Below, in pieces: positions 35,292 through 44,107 of a stretch of 64,000 bases of DNA. The notes under the pieces are model-generated. The model did no database searches. It was not told the DNA's origin and saw only the letters and a list, made by a program, of their open reading frames with translations. The DNA is from Akkermansiaceae bacterium (GTDB lineage Bacteria; Verrucomicrobiota; Verrucomicrobiia; Verrucomicrobiales; Akkermansiaceae), in assembly GCA_025363295.1 (NCBI GenBank), contig JANYEC010000047.1:1-64000 (forward strand), written 5' to 3'. The translations under genes and the position numbers were made by a program. How positions within the stretch are numbered: the stretch's first letter is position 1; each line of letters begins with the position of its first letter.

Positions 35292-35939
35292 ATGAATTCT
35301 GAAACCGACGTTAAGCCCCAACGAAAAGGAAATACCAAAAAGGGGAAAATCGAAAGGCTGCGCAAACCGATTTCGTTTCTAGCTGCCGCGACGCTGATTT
35401 TCCTGCTCGTTTTCGTGGAGCCCCGTGGAGCCCACACCCTTCCCAAGGAGCTTCTAAAACTTGCAGGGTTTTTTCTGGTTTTCACCGGGGCGCTCGGGCG
35501 CATCCTCTGCACTCTCTACATTGGAGGCCGAAAAAATAGGGAGCTGTGCCAAAGCAGCATTTATGGAATGTGCAGAAACCCTCTGTATTTTTTCTCCTTC
35601 CTTGGGCTGACCGGCATCTGCTTGTCCTCCCAAAACCTCACTCTCACCCTTCTCGCCTGCACACTTTTTCTCATTCTCTATCGGGCCGTGATTCGTAGCG
35701 AGGAAAGGAAACTGCTAGGTATTTTCCCCGATGATTTTCCGAACTATGAGCGCAATGTTCCACGCTTCTGGCCACGTAACTTCGCGATCAAGGATACACA
35801 AATCCTTCAGGTGAATACGAAAATTTTCATGAGCTCGCTGTCTGAAGTGCTGTGGTTTCTCGCAGCGCTGATCGCGGTGGAAGGAATTGGCATGCTCCGG
35901 TCCCACGGGATGATTCCCACCGTGCTTTCTTGGTATTGA
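35292..35939 (+). CDS. Isoprenylcysteine carboxyl methyltransferase-family membrane protein
   Basis: 215-residue integral-membrane protein with about five hydrophobic helices and the ICMT/PEMT signature: SIYGMCRNPLYFFSFLGLTG, then the SEERKLLGIFPDDFPNYERNVPRFWP segment that lines the SAM-binding site in this family. Bacterial members methylate unknown lipid or protein carboxylates. An N-terminal Lys-rich cytoplasmic stretch precedes the first helix. It is followed 22 bp downstream by a half-size EamA transporter. Confidence 0.78.
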   Translation: MNSETDVKPQRKGNTKKGKIERLRKPISFLAAATLIFLLVFVEPRGAHTLPKELLKLAGFFLVFTGALGRILCTLYIGGRKNRELCQSSIYGMCRNPLYFFSFLGLTGICLSSQNLTLTLLACTLFLILYRAVIRSEERKLLGIFPDDFPNYERNVPRFWPRNFAIKDTQILQVNTKIFMSSLSEVLWFLAALIAVEGIGMLRSHGMIPTVLSWY

Positions 35940-35961
35940 ACGGCTCTTCGCATCCGATAGA

Positions 35962-36387
35962 ATGAACTGGCTCACCTGGTCACTGCTCTCCGCATTTTTC
36001 GCCGGCCTCACTGCGGTGCTGGCGAAAATTGGCGTGGCGGGAGTGAACTCCAATCTCGCGACTGCCATCCGTACCTCGGTGGTGCTGATCTTCACTTGGG
36101 GCATCGCTTTTGCGACCACCAAACCCTCCGCGCTGCTAGAGTTCCCGAGGCGCGTGTGGCTCTTCCTCGCTCTATCAGGCGTTGCGACAGGGCTCTCGTG
36201 GTTATGTTATTTCCGGGCCTTGCAACTCGGCGAAGTCTCGCGAGTCGCCCCTGTGGACAAACTGAGCGTCGTTTTCGTCATCGTATTTTCTGCAATCATT
36301 TTGAAAGAGCGACTGAGCGTGCAGCACGCCATCGGTGGGGCACTGATCGTCGCGGGAGCGCTGGTCCTCGCATGGCAGCATGACTGA
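35962..36387 (+). CDS. Half-size EamA/DMT-family transporter (four or five TM)
   Basis: 141-residue membrane protein with a single EamA domain: MNWLTWSLLSAFFAGLTAVLAKIG, then the GLSWLCYFRALQLGEVSRVAPVDKLSVVFVIVFS signature and the C-terminal helix GGALIVAGALVLAW. Most EamA carriers have two such domains; half-size members such as ArnE/ArnF flip lipid-linked sugars and act as dimers. Its position just before a GT39 and a GT2 gene fits a flippase for their undecaprenyl-linked sugar. Confidence 0.8.
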   Translation: MNWLTWSLLSAFFAGLTAVLAKIGVAGVNSNLATAIRTSVVLIFTWGIAFATTKPSALLEFPRRVWLFLALSGVATGLSWLCYFRALQLGEVSRVAPVDKLSVVFVIVFSAIILKERLSVQHAIGGALIVAGALVLAWQHD

Positions 36388-36423
36388 AAAAACCATATTC
36401 CTATCAAATCCACATCATCTATC

Positions 36424-37941
36424 ATGCATTCTGATTCTGCCGTTTCTTCACCCCGTGGTATTTATAGGTGGCTGCCCGGCATGCTGGTATTTCTAATCGT
36501 TTGCCGCTTTGTTTTGCTCATCTTTGCGCCCCATTACGATCCATCGGAATCGCGCTACGCCGAAATTTCCCGCAAGATGGTCGAAACGGGAAACTGGCTA
36601 ACACCGCAGTTTGACTACGGTGTTCCCTTCTGGGGGAAGCCACCCCTGAGCATGTGGATGTCTGCGGTGGGGATTCAGATTTTCGGACCGAATGAGTTTG
36701 GATCGCGGATCTTCATTTTTCTAGCAGCGATGGTTGTGTTGTTATTAGTAGCAAAAGCTGCGCGGCGCGAGTACGGAGAAAAATCAGGTCTAGCAGCGGC
36801 GACGATCCTGATGGGAATGCCGCTTTTTTTCTACTGCTCCGCAGCGGTGATGACGGACCTCGCATTAGTGTTAGGGACAACGCTTGCGATGGTCGCTTTC
36901 CGGCAAACGCTGCTATCTTCATCGAAGGGGTGGGGTTATGGAGTTTTCATAGGCTTGGCGATCGGGTTACTGGCAAAGGGCCCTCTCGCACTCGTGATCG
37001 CCATGCCGCCTATCGTGGGATGGGTGATGCTCACCGGTTTGTGGCGGCGTGCATGGACGAATGTTCCTTGGATTTCCGGTAGCGTCCTGATGCTTCTCAT
37101 CGCCGTGCCGTGGTATGTAATGGCGGAGAAAAGGACCCCTGGGTTTCTCGATTATTTCATCGTCGGCGAGCATTGGAAACGCTTCACCGTAAAAGGTTGG
37201 AAGGGCGATCTTTATGGCAGCGGACACCCGGTGACGCCTGGAGCGATTTGGTTTTTTGCAGTAATCACCTCGCTACCATGGTGCCTCGGGCTTTTGAGCG
37301 TTCCATTCCGGCAATGGAAAAAATCACGTTCATGGGCGCTGGAAGCGGATGGGCGCGGGGCCTATTGGCTGCTCTGGACCTTGTGGCCTCTGGTGTTTTT
37401 CACGCCGGCCCGCAATGTGATCTTGCCCTATCCGCTACCGGCGCTTCCGGCATTTGCGATCCTGTTAGCAGGTCTATCATGGCAGCGATCCAACTCGGGA
37501 AAACCCACAGGCATTCACCCGCTTCACCCTGGCATTCTGGGTGTGAGTGCCGCACTCACTGGATTTGTGGTTCTAGCAGTTCTGCTGTTGCCTAGCGCTT
37601 CGTTCCAAGGCTCGGAGCGAAATTTAGTCAAACGTTTCGTCCGCGACAAACAGCCGGGCGACCAACTCTGTTATTACGAACGCCGGAAATATTCCGGGGA
37701 GTTTTACACTCAAGGCAAAGTGCTACTCGCCAAGACCGCGGATGATCTACGCACACAGCTCGATGCTCCCGGTCGCTTATTTTTGCAAATCAACCCCAAA
37801 CGATTCAGCAAGCTCCCCGCGGAAACGCAGGCGAGGTTTGCTAAAGTCGAAACTTTCTCCGACGAATCGACCCTCTATGTAGAGCAAAATGCCAAGCCCG
37901 AAGGCAAGAGGTTGACGCCACCACCCGAAGTCATTCATTGA
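36424..37941 (+). CDS. GT39-family (ArnT-like) glycosyltransferase
   Basis: 505-residue polytopic GT-C glycosyltransferase with about 11 membrane segments. The first periplasmic loop has the conserved acidic motif YDPSESRYAEISRKMVETGNWLTPQFDYGVPFWGKPPLSMWM (Asp-Glu region), typical of ArnT/PMT enzymes that transfer a sugar from a polyprenyl-phosphate carrier. A soluble periplasmic C-terminal domain follows. It acts at the outer face of the inner membrane, with the neighbouring GT2 protein as likely donor-making partner. Acceptor (lipid A, surface polysaccharide or protein) unknown. Confidence 0.82.
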   Translation: MHSDSAVSSPRGIYRWLPGMLVFLIVCRFVLLIFAPHYDPSESRYAEISRKMVETGNWLTPQFDYGVPFWGKPPLSMWMSAVGIQIFGPNEFGSRIFIFLAAMVVLLLVAKAARREYGEKSGLAAATILMGMPLFFYCSAAVMTDLALVLGTTLAMVAFRQTLLSSSKGWGYGVFIGLAIGLLAKGPLALVIAMPPIVGWVMLTGLWRRAWTNVPWISGSVLMLLIAVPWYVMAEKRTPGFLDYFIVGEHWKRFTVKGWKGDLYGSGHPVTPGAIWFFAVITSLPWCLGLLSVPFRQWKKSRSWALEADGRGAYWLLWTLWPLVFFTPARNVILPYPLPALPAFAILLAGLSWQRSNSGKPTGIHPLHPGILGVSAALTGFVVLAVLLLPSASFQGSERNLVKRFVRDKQPGDQLCYYERRKYSGEFYTQGKVLLAKTADDLRTQLDAPGRLFLQINPKRFSKLPAETQARFAKVETFSDESTLYVEQNAKPEGKRLTPPPEVIH

Positions 37942-37950
37942 TAGATCCAG

Positions 37951-38910
37951 ATGAGAGAAAATTGCCGCCCTTGGATCACCTGTGTGGTGCCAGCTTTCAA
38001 CGAAGGCCCTGGCATCTCAGAATTCCTGCGTGAGCTCTGCTCCCATCTCGCAGGTCTATCAGATCGCTACGAAGTGATCGTGGTGGACGACGGCAGCCGG
38101 GACGACACGAAAGAGAAGGCCATCGCGATGACCCATGAATTGCCAGTCCGCCTGATCAGCCTCTCACGGAATTTCGGCAAGGAAGCGGCCATCGGTGCTG
38201 GCTTGGATGAAGCGAATGGCGAGGTGGTCGTCATCATCGACGCGGATTTCCAACAGCCCATTGCGCTCATCACCGACTTCGTCGCAAAATGGCAAGAGGG
38301 CTTCGACATGGTTTACGGTTTGCGGAATGATCGACTCACGGACCCGCCGATCCGCCGCTTCCTGAGTCGGTCATTTTATAAAATTCTCAGCCAAGGTTCC
38401 CGCATTGATATCCCGCCAGACGCCGGGGATTTTCGCCTCATGGACCGCCGCGTGGTGCTGGCCTTGCGCCAACTTCCAGAGCGTGGAAAATTCATGAAGG
38501 GCCTGTATAACTGGGTCGGATTTTCGCAGACCTCGGTGCCTTTCGATTACGGCTTCCGGCGCGAGGGAACCTCAAAATTTAAGCTCGGCAGCCTGTTCGA
38601 TTTGGCAATCACAGGGCTCACCTCGTTTTCCACCTTTCCACTGCGAGTGTGGGTGGGGGTGGGCTCAGTCGTCTCAGGGCTTTCGCTGTTATACGCATTA
38701 TTCATCATCGGACGCACAGTCATCATGGGCACAGACGTTCCGGGTTGGGCGACCTTGTCGGTAGCGATCACTTTTCTCGGCGGTATCCAACTGCTCTCGA
38801 TTGGTGTTCTCGGCGAATACATTTCCTGCATTTACACAGAAGTAAAAATGCGGCCTAACTACTTGGTGGCAGAACGCCATGGGTTCCCCGAAGAGAAAAG
38901 CCCGCACTGA
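37951..38910 (+). CDS. GT2-family polyprenyl-phosphate glycosyltransferase (ArnC/GtrB-like)
   Basis: 319-residue membrane-anchored GT-A enzyme. The catalytic domain has VVPAFNEGPGISEFL, VVDDGSRDDT, SRNFGKEAAIGAGLDEANGEVVVIIDADFQQP (DxD) and GTSKFKLGSL. Two C-terminal transmembrane helices (about 230-255 and 265-290) place it on the cytoplasmic face. It likely loads a sugar onto undecaprenyl phosphate for the adjacent GT39 enzyme. Ten bases separate it from that gene. Confidence 0.88.
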   Translation: MRENCRPWITCVVPAFNEGPGISEFLRELCSHLAGLSDRYEVIVVDDGSRDDTKEKAIAMTHELPVRLISLSRNFGKEAAIGAGLDEANGEVVVIIDADFQQPIALITDFVAKWQEGFDMVYGLRNDRLTDPPIRRFLSRSFYKILSQGSRIDIPPDAGDFRLMDRRVVLALRQLPERGKFMKGLYNWVGFSQTSVPFDYGFRREGTSKFKLGSLFDLAITGLTSFSTFPLRVWVGVGSVVSGLSLLYALFIIGRTVIMGTDVPGWATLSVAITFLGGIQLLSIGVLGEYISCIYTEVKMRPNYLVAERHGFPEEKSPH

Positions 38911-38947
38911 GTTTGGTGGAGGCTTGCCGATCCGATGTGAAACCGGC

Positions 38948-40378
38948 ATGATCTCCGGCATGATTCGTTTTCCCGTATTTTTCGCCGCTTTCGGATGGAT
39001 CGCCTGCGCTTGGGCGCAGTCTTATGTTCCAGTGAACGAACGCCCGCCCGCGCTTGCCCGTGAGTTCCGTGGTGCTTGGGTGGCCTCCGTTTACAATCTC
39101 GATTGGCCCAGCTCCTCCGGCCTCAGCGCGGATAGCCAACAAGCGGAATTACGCGGTATTCTCGACAAGCTCGTTTCGCTGAAAATGAATGCTGTCATTT
39201 TCCAAGTCCGCTCGCAATGTGACACGATTTACGCATCCTCCATGGAACCATGGAGCCCATTTCTAACCGGCACCATGGGTCGCTCGCCCGGCTATGATCC
39301 CCTAGCCTACTGCATCCAGCAGGCCCACTCCCGCGGCATCGAGGTCCATGCATGGTTCAATCCGTTCCGCGCGCTTTCTAACAATTCTCAGCCCGTCGCA
39401 GGAAATCACGTCACCCGTATCGCACCGCAGACCACGAAAAAATTCGGCACGATGACTTGGTGCGATCCATCTCTAGCAGACACGCGCGCTCGCGCCCTCA
39501 ACGTGATCCTCGACGTGGTGAAACGCTACGACATCGATGGCGTCCACATGGATGACTATTTCTATCCGTATCCCTCCGGCAGCCTCACCTTCTCCGATGG
39601 AAAAAGCCCAGCAGAACGTCGCTCGTATGTGGATGGTTTTGTTGGCAATCTTTACGCCGCCATCAAACGCCAGAAATCATGGGTCCGTGTCGGCATCAGC
39701 CCGTTCGGCATCTGGCGCCCCGGCGTCCCTGCGGGAATTGAAGCGGGCATCGACAGCTATGAGCAACTCGGCGGAGACTCGCGCAAGTGGTTGAAGAACG
39801 GCTGGGTCGATTACCTCGCCCCACAGCTTTACTGGCCGATTGCCCCACAGAAGCAGAGTTTTTCCGCACTCCTCGGTTGGTGGCGGCAACAGGGGTCGCG
39901 ACCGGTCTGGCCCGGCATCGCCACCGAGCGCATCGGCGGAAAAGAAGATCATCGGTCCGCATCCGAGATTACTAACCAAATCGACGTCAGCCGGAAAATT
40001 GGTAACAACTGGAACGGCCACATCCATTGGAGCGCGAAAAGCCTCGTCTCTAACCGTGGCGGTATTTCCACCAAACTCGCCGGCACTTATACTCAACCCG
40101 CCGCCATTCCGCCGATGCCGTGGCAGAGCAGCAAAGTCCCAGAATCCCCCGGTGTCAGCGCGAACGTGAGCGAAAAGGGGACTTACATCCATTGGGAGCC
40201 GGATGGCAGCACCTCGAAAATCGCCATCCAAGTCCGCAGCAGTGGCACTTGGCGCACGGTGCAAATTTTACCTAGCAGCTCCAAAGGCATCACCATTCCT
40301 CGCGCCGATGTGATTGCAGTTACTGCGATCGATCGTTTCGGCAGTGCCAGTCAGCCGAAAGTGCTTGGGTTGAAATAA
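38948..40378 (+). CDS. Secreted GHL10/DUF187-type glycoside hydrolase
   Basis: 476-residue exported protein. After the signal peptide (cleavage near ACAWA) the GHL10 domain begins REFRGAWVASVYNLDWP, continues with AVIFQVRSQCDTIYAS, GIEVHAWFNPFRA, IDGVHMDDYFYPYP and SPFGIWRPGVPAGI, and ends with YLAPQLYWPI. The TIM-barrel family, related to GH13, includes enzymes acting on cell-wall or storage glycans, but substrates are poorly defined. A C-terminal fibronectin-like beta domain follows. ATG 38,948 gives the best signal peptide; an ATG at 38,960 is also possible. The frame overlaps the GT2 gene if extended. Confidence 0.85.
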   Translation: MISGMIRFPVFFAAFGWIACAWAQSYVPVNERPPALAREFRGAWVASVYNLDWPSSSGLSADSQQAELRGILDKLVSLKMNAVIFQVRSQCDTIYASSMEPWSPFLTGTMGRSPGYDPLAYCIQQAHSRGIEVHAWFNPFRALSNNSQPVAGNHVTRIAPQTTKKFGTMTWCDPSLADTRARALNVILDVVKRYDIDGVHMDDYFYPYPSGSLTFSDGKSPAERRSYVDGFVGNLYAAIKRQKSWVRVGISPFGIWRPGVPAGIEAGIDSYEQLGGDSRKWLKNGWVDYLAPQLYWPIAPQKQSFSALLGWWRQQGSRPVWPGIATERIGGKEDHRSASEITNQIDVSRKIGNNWNGHIHWSAKSLVSNRGGISTKLAGTYTQPAAIPPMPWQSSKVPESPGVSANVSEKGTYIHWEPDGSTSKIAIQVRSSGTWRTVQILPSSSKGITIPRADVIAVTAIDRFGSASQPKVLGLK

Positions 40379-40389
40379 GGCACGTCTCC

Positions 40390-40785
40390 ATGGACTCCCC
40401 GAATCCCTATGCCCCGCCGGTCTCCAGTCCGGAACTTGCTTCCACAGACCCCGCCTCATTCGGAGAACTCGTCCGTGCTTGGGAGAAACTCCGGCTACTC
40501 TACAATGCAATTCTCCTGCTGCCCGGCCTCGGCGTGGTCGCGTTATGGATTATGGTGGCTAAATTGCCCGTTCCGGTCGCAGCCATTCTCACGCCACCCG
40601 TCGCGATCGGAGCTAACGTCGCGTTTTTCCTCGGACCGCTGGCAGAGCTCTATTTCCGCGTCCTTTTCCGATCCGGCGCACCAATTGGCAAGGGCCGCTG
40701 GATCATCTTTGGCGCAGGTGTCGCTGTTTCCGCTGCCGTGTTCCTGATGTCCGCGATCTTGGCGATTTTTGCGTCCAACAAATAA
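40390..40785 (+). CDS. Small membrane protein with NPYAPP motif, 131 aa
   Basis: N-terminal MDSPNPYAPPVSSPEL motif, common at the start of a group of short bacterial membrane proteins, then three or four hydrophobic helices (about 42-62, 66-84 and 100-125). Function unknown. It lies 11 bp after the GHL10 gene on the same strand. Confidence 0.65.
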   Translation: MDSPNPYAPPVSSPELASTDPASFGELVRAWEKLRLLYNAILLLPGLGVVALWIMVAKLPVPVAAILTPPVAIGANVAFFLGPLAELYFRVLFRSGAPIGKGRWIIFGAGVAVSAAVFLMSAILAIFASNK

Positions 40786-40862
40786 CCGCGATCCCCTATC
40801 TCCGCCCTTGCCACAGGCCGGGGCAGCGCATTGACTTCCCGCCACTTAAAAATTTCCGTACC

Positions 40863-41363
40863 GTGAAAGCCCACGAACTTTACTCTGCCATTGACCCCGC
40901 CATCGTTACTCAAATCCTCGATTGGTTCCGCGCCAACGATAAGAATGTTTACCGATCCGCCGTCGCCACCCTTGCCGCTAACCGCAAGCTGCGCCCAGTT
41001 TTCGTCGAGAAAAAATCCATGGCCGAGCAATACGCGTGGATCAACAAAACCCTGAAACTCAAGGCCTGCGATACGATCGGCGAGCATCTGCTGCAAGCCT
41101 ACCTCATGTCCGGCCAACAATCCCTGCTCGCGATGTTCTGTGACGGCATGGGAATCCCACACGATGGCAAAGGCTCCGTCGTCGGTGATCTGCCGAAAAA
41201 ACTCGATGCCACTCGCCTCGCCAGCACCATCGACCGCTTGGTGGACATTTTCGATCCCAAGATTTTCACTGTTTATCTCCACTGCTTTAACATGCAAGTC
41301 CCAGGCGGCTGGCCCGAGCTTAATGAAAAGCTGGAGTCCGATGAGAGGCTCACGCTTGCGTGA
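40863..41363 (+). CDS. Hypothetical protein, 166 aa
   Basis: Starts with GTG at 40,863. All-helical, soluble protein (ELYSAIDPAIVTQILDWFRAN; SMAEQYAWINKTLKLKACDTIGEHLLQAYL) with the motif FCDGMGIPHDGKG. It carries no signal peptide. Unrecognised, though the even amphipathic pattern argues for a genuine conserved protein. The GTTGAT palindrome begins 4 bp after its stop. Confidence 0.65.
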   Translation: MKAHELYSAIDPAIVTQILDWFRANDKNVYRSAVATLAANRKLRPVFVEKKSMAEQYAWINKTLKLKACDTIGEHLLQAYLMSGQQSLLAMFCDGMGIPHDGKGSVVGDLPKKLDATRLASTIDRLVDIFDPKIFTVYLHCFNMQVPGGWPELNEKLESDERLTLA

Positions 41364-41367
41364 AAAA

Positions 41368-41460
41368 GTTGGTGGTTGAGAGTTGATAGTTGATAGAAGG
41401 ACAGGGACTCCGCTTTCACTCTTCCTCATCGCCATCAACAATCAACCATTCACCATTAAC
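41368..41460. repeat. GTTGAT-rich imperfect palindrome upstream of miaB
   Basis: Two 27-base arms, 41,368-41,394 and 41,434-41,460, are inverted copies of one another with about 20 matching positions; both contain GTTGATnGTTGAT in the same relative place. The 39-base centre is unrelated. The element sits exactly between a stop codon and the miaB start, like a small non-autonomous palindromic repeat. No second copy is visible in this window. Confidence 0.7.
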
Positions 41461-41468
41461 TTCTCCAA

Positions 41469-42848
41469 ATGCCCAAAGTTTACGTCAAAACTTACGGCTG
41501 CCAGATGAATGAGCGCGACTCTGAACAGGTCGCAAAAATGTTCTCTGAAGGCGGCTACACGGTCACCGCTGACGAAAACGAAGCTGACGCCATCCTGATC
41601 AACACCTGCTCCGTTAGAGATCAGGCGGAACAGAAGGCACTCGGGAAAATGGGTACGATGATGCACAAGGGCCGCGACCGCAAACACGTGGTTTACGGCT
41701 TTATGGGCTGCATGGCCCAGTCGCGTGGCGAGGAGCTTTTCAAATCCGTGCCCAGCCTTGATGTGGTCGTCGGCACGCAGAAATACCATAAAGTATTCGA
41801 ATACGTGGACACCATCCTTCAGCGCCGGTTAGAAGCACGGATGGATGATCCCACTTACTCCCTCCGTGGTACCAGCGTTTGCGATACCGCCGAGGAGGAG
41901 GGCTCACAAAACACCATCCGCGATCACGTCCCGAAAGCCCACGAGGCCAGCGCCTTCGTCTCTATCATGCAGGGCTGCAACATGCGCTGCTCGTTTTGCA
42001 TCGTTCCTGACACGCGCGGAAAAGAACGAGGTCGCCCGATCGCAGATATTATTGGCGAAGTCCGCCACCTCGCCGCGCACGGCGTGAAAGAAGTCACTCT
42101 GTTAGGTCAAATTGTCAACCTCTACGGCCGAACCGAGTTTCCGAAAATCGACGGCAAATCCCCTTTCGTCCAACTGCTAGAAGCGGTACACGAAATTGAA
42201 GGCATCGGGCGCATCCGTTTCACCTCGCCGCATCCGATCGGTTATCGGGACGACCTCATCGCCGCTTTCACTTATCTGCCGAAACTCTGCTCACACATTC
42301 ATTTCCCGATGCAAAGCGGCTCCGACCGTATCCTCCGCGAGATGCGCCGTCCGTATAAGAATGCCAAGTTCATCGAGATCTGTGAGAAAATGAAAGCCGC
42401 GCGCCCCGGCATCGCCATCACCACCGACATCATCGTCGGCTTCCCCGGCGAGACAGAAGAAGATTTCCAAGCCACCATCGACACCGTCGAGCATCTCAAA
42501 TTCGACAACGCCTTCGTCTTCCGTTACTCGAAGCGCCGGAAGACTCCCGCCGCAGAAATGGAAGGCCAGCTCGACGAATCTGTGAAAGAAGAGCGCAATC
42601 AACGCCTGTTAGCGGTGGTCGATCGCCTTGCCATCGCGAGCAACGCCGCCGTTGTCGGCACCCGACAGCAGGTCATTTGCGAAGGCCCGTCAAAAAATAA
42701 CGCCGCGAGACTAACAGGACGCACGACCCAAAACAAGATCGTCATTTTCGACGGAGATCCTGACCGACTAACTGGTCAGATGCTAGACATCCAGATCGAG
42801 CAATCCACCGGCTTCACCTTGTTCGGGACGGCGTGTTTGGAGGGGTAG
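41469..42848 (+). CDS. miaB: tRNA-2-methylthio-N6-dimethylallyladenosine synthase
   Basis: 459-residue radical-SAM methylthiotransferase modifying A37 of tRNAs reading U-starting codons. The N-terminal UPF0004 domain starts VYVKTYGCQMNERDSE with further cluster cysteines in INTCSVRD and GCMAQ. The radical-SAM motif is MQGCNMRCSFCIVP (CxxxCxxC). A C-terminal TRAM domain carries RQQVICEGPSKN and ARLTGRTTQNKIV. Length and order fit MiaB rather than RimO. It converges with the secreted-protein gene at 42,852 with 3 bp between stops. Confidence 0.95.
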   Translation: MPKVYVKTYGCQMNERDSEQVAKMFSEGGYTVTADENEADAILINTCSVRDQAEQKALGKMGTMMHKGRDRKHVVYGFMGCMAQSRGEELFKSVPSLDVVVGTQKYHKVFEYVDTILQRRLEARMDDPTYSLRGTSVCDTAEEEGSQNTIRDHVPKAHEASAFVSIMQGCNMRCSFCIVPDTRGKERGRPIADIIGEVRHLAAHGVKEVTLLGQIVNLYGRTEFPKIDGKSPFVQLLEAVHEIEGIGRIRFTSPHPIGYRDDLIAAFTYLPKLCSHIHFPMQSGSDRILREMRRPYKNAKFIEICEKMKAARPGIAITTDIIVGFPGETEEDFQATIDTVEHLKFDNAFVFRYSKRRKTPAAEMEGQLDESVKEERNQRLLAVVDRLAIASNAAVVGTRQQVICEGPSKNNAARLTGRTTQNKIVIFDGDPDRLTGQMLDIQIEQSTGFTLFGTACLEG

Positions 42849-42851
42849 CGG

Positions 42852-43421
42852 TCAAACATCGTTGACGTAGAAAAGTCTCCACTCGTCCTTATTCTTATAA
42901 ATGAAGGCGATGACGGCACTAGGTTCTTCTTGAAGATGGGGGTCCTGTTTTTTTCGGTCTTCAAACATGATGCGGATCGGAAATTTGTTCACCTCCTCGA
43001 TCGCGGTCTCTGCATCCGGCTCGATTTTAACTTTTTTGCCTGCTATGGTGAGAATAGCTGCTTCCGCAGTCAGATTGATCACCCGTAGGCTGGCCTTCTT
43101 AAAGGTAGGTTTGCTGTCGTACAGCCTCCAGCCATAGGTATCCGCCTTCGGGTAAAGGACGGCGATCCTACCCGTCTTTTTTGCTCCGATATCGAGGCCC
43201 TTGAGTTGGTCACCAATCGTATGGAGAGAGGATTTTTTATTAGGTAAAATAAAGGGGCCTGACGCGCTTTGATAAGCAAGGGTAAATTTCTGAGCGTTAT
43301 CGCCAGATGTCACCTCAAGGTTGATTTCCTGAGGAGGCCCAAGATGTATTACGTTCAAGCTTCCCGCGAAAACTGATGTTATGCCAGTGATGGTAAGTAG
43401 TGCGAATTTCAAGAAGTTCAT
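42852..43421 (-). CDS. Secreted protein of the pseudopilin cassette operon, 189 aa
   Basis: Signal peptide (MNFLKFALLTITGITSVFAG) followed by a beta-rich domain starting SLNVIHLGPPQEINLEVTSG. The opening resembles that of the preceding 229-residue protein, suggesting related beta-sandwich domains. Its ATG overlaps the upstream stop as ATGA, so it is translationally coupled and part of the cassette operon. No known family. Possible partner or substrate of the pseudopilus-like complex. Confidence 0.7.
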   Translation of the reverse strand: MNFLKFALLTITGITSVFAGSLNVIHLGPPQEINLEVTSGDNAQKFTLAYQSASGPFILPNKKSSLHTIGDQLKGLDIGAKKTGRIAVLYPKADTYGWRLYDSKPTFKKASLRVINLTAEAAILTIAGKKVKIEPDAETAIEEVNKFPIRIMFEDRKKQDPHLQEEPSAVIAFIYKNKDEWRLFYVNDV

Positions 43422-44107
43422 GGCGTTGATTTCTTTTGTTTCATCCAAGGCGGAAGGGCTTGGGATTCTGCCCTTACAAGTACAGAACAATAATTGTTAG
43501 AGTGATCGGTTCCTAAAAACAAATAAAATGAACCTTTTTCAGTGACGGGCAATGTCTCGCCAGCAGGTTGCTGATTGTGGGTGATTTTAAATGGACCTCC
43601 GCTCCATTTGGGGATTTCGGCGGCTTCATAGAGCTTGAGATTGATAGGGTTTTTTCCGAGAAAAAACCGATTCTCATCAGGACATAGAGACATGGCTTTT
43701 AGATAGAAGCCCGATTGTGGAGCAAGAGGCTCGCAGCGCTTAATGCGTATTTTCGGATGGAGCGGTTTACCGTCCTTATCCAAGCGTGGATTAGGTTCCA
43801 GAAAAACGACGTAGATGGAGCTTTGCGCATCCGCCACGTCGATATTGCCAACACCGCTATCAAAGCCCTCGATTTCCAAGTTCAATGGAATGTTGCCAGT
43901 GGGCACGATGAACCAACCCGTGGATACCGCAGATGCGAGACCTCCTGGGACGACATCCTTTCCTGTCAGGGTGATCTTACAGGTTTTATCACTGGGGACG
44001 AGATTGACGAGGTTAAGGAAGCCGTATGTTTGCGTATCTTGGGAAAGACCTCGGGTAATGAAGGCCAGCAAGATCGCAGCGACGATGCAATTAGAGAGAC
44101 TTCTCAT
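43418..44107 (-). CDS. Secreted protein of the pseudopilin cassette operon, 229 aa
   Basis: N-terminal signal peptide (MRSLSNCIVAAILLAFITRGLS) then a beta-rich domain (YGFLNLVNLVPSDKTCKITLTGKDV and FIVPTGNIPLNLEIEG). It starts inside the last 17 bases of the cassette A gene and is coupled by ATGA to the following 189-residue protein. Not recognised. The shared N-terminal pattern LNLVNL/LNVIHL with its neighbour suggests duplication. Confidence 0.7.
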   Translation of the reverse strand: MRSLSNCIVAAILLAFITRGLSQDTQTYGFLNLVNLVPSDKTCKITLTGKDVVPGGLASAVSTGWFIVPTGNIPLNLEIEGFDSGVGNIDVADAQSSIYVVFLEPNPRLDKDGKPLHPKIRIKRCEPLAPQSGFYLKAMSLCPDENRFFLGKNPINLKLYEAAEIPKWSGGPFKITHNQQPAGETLPVTEKGSFYLFLGTDHSNNYCSVLVRAESQALPPWMKQKKSTP

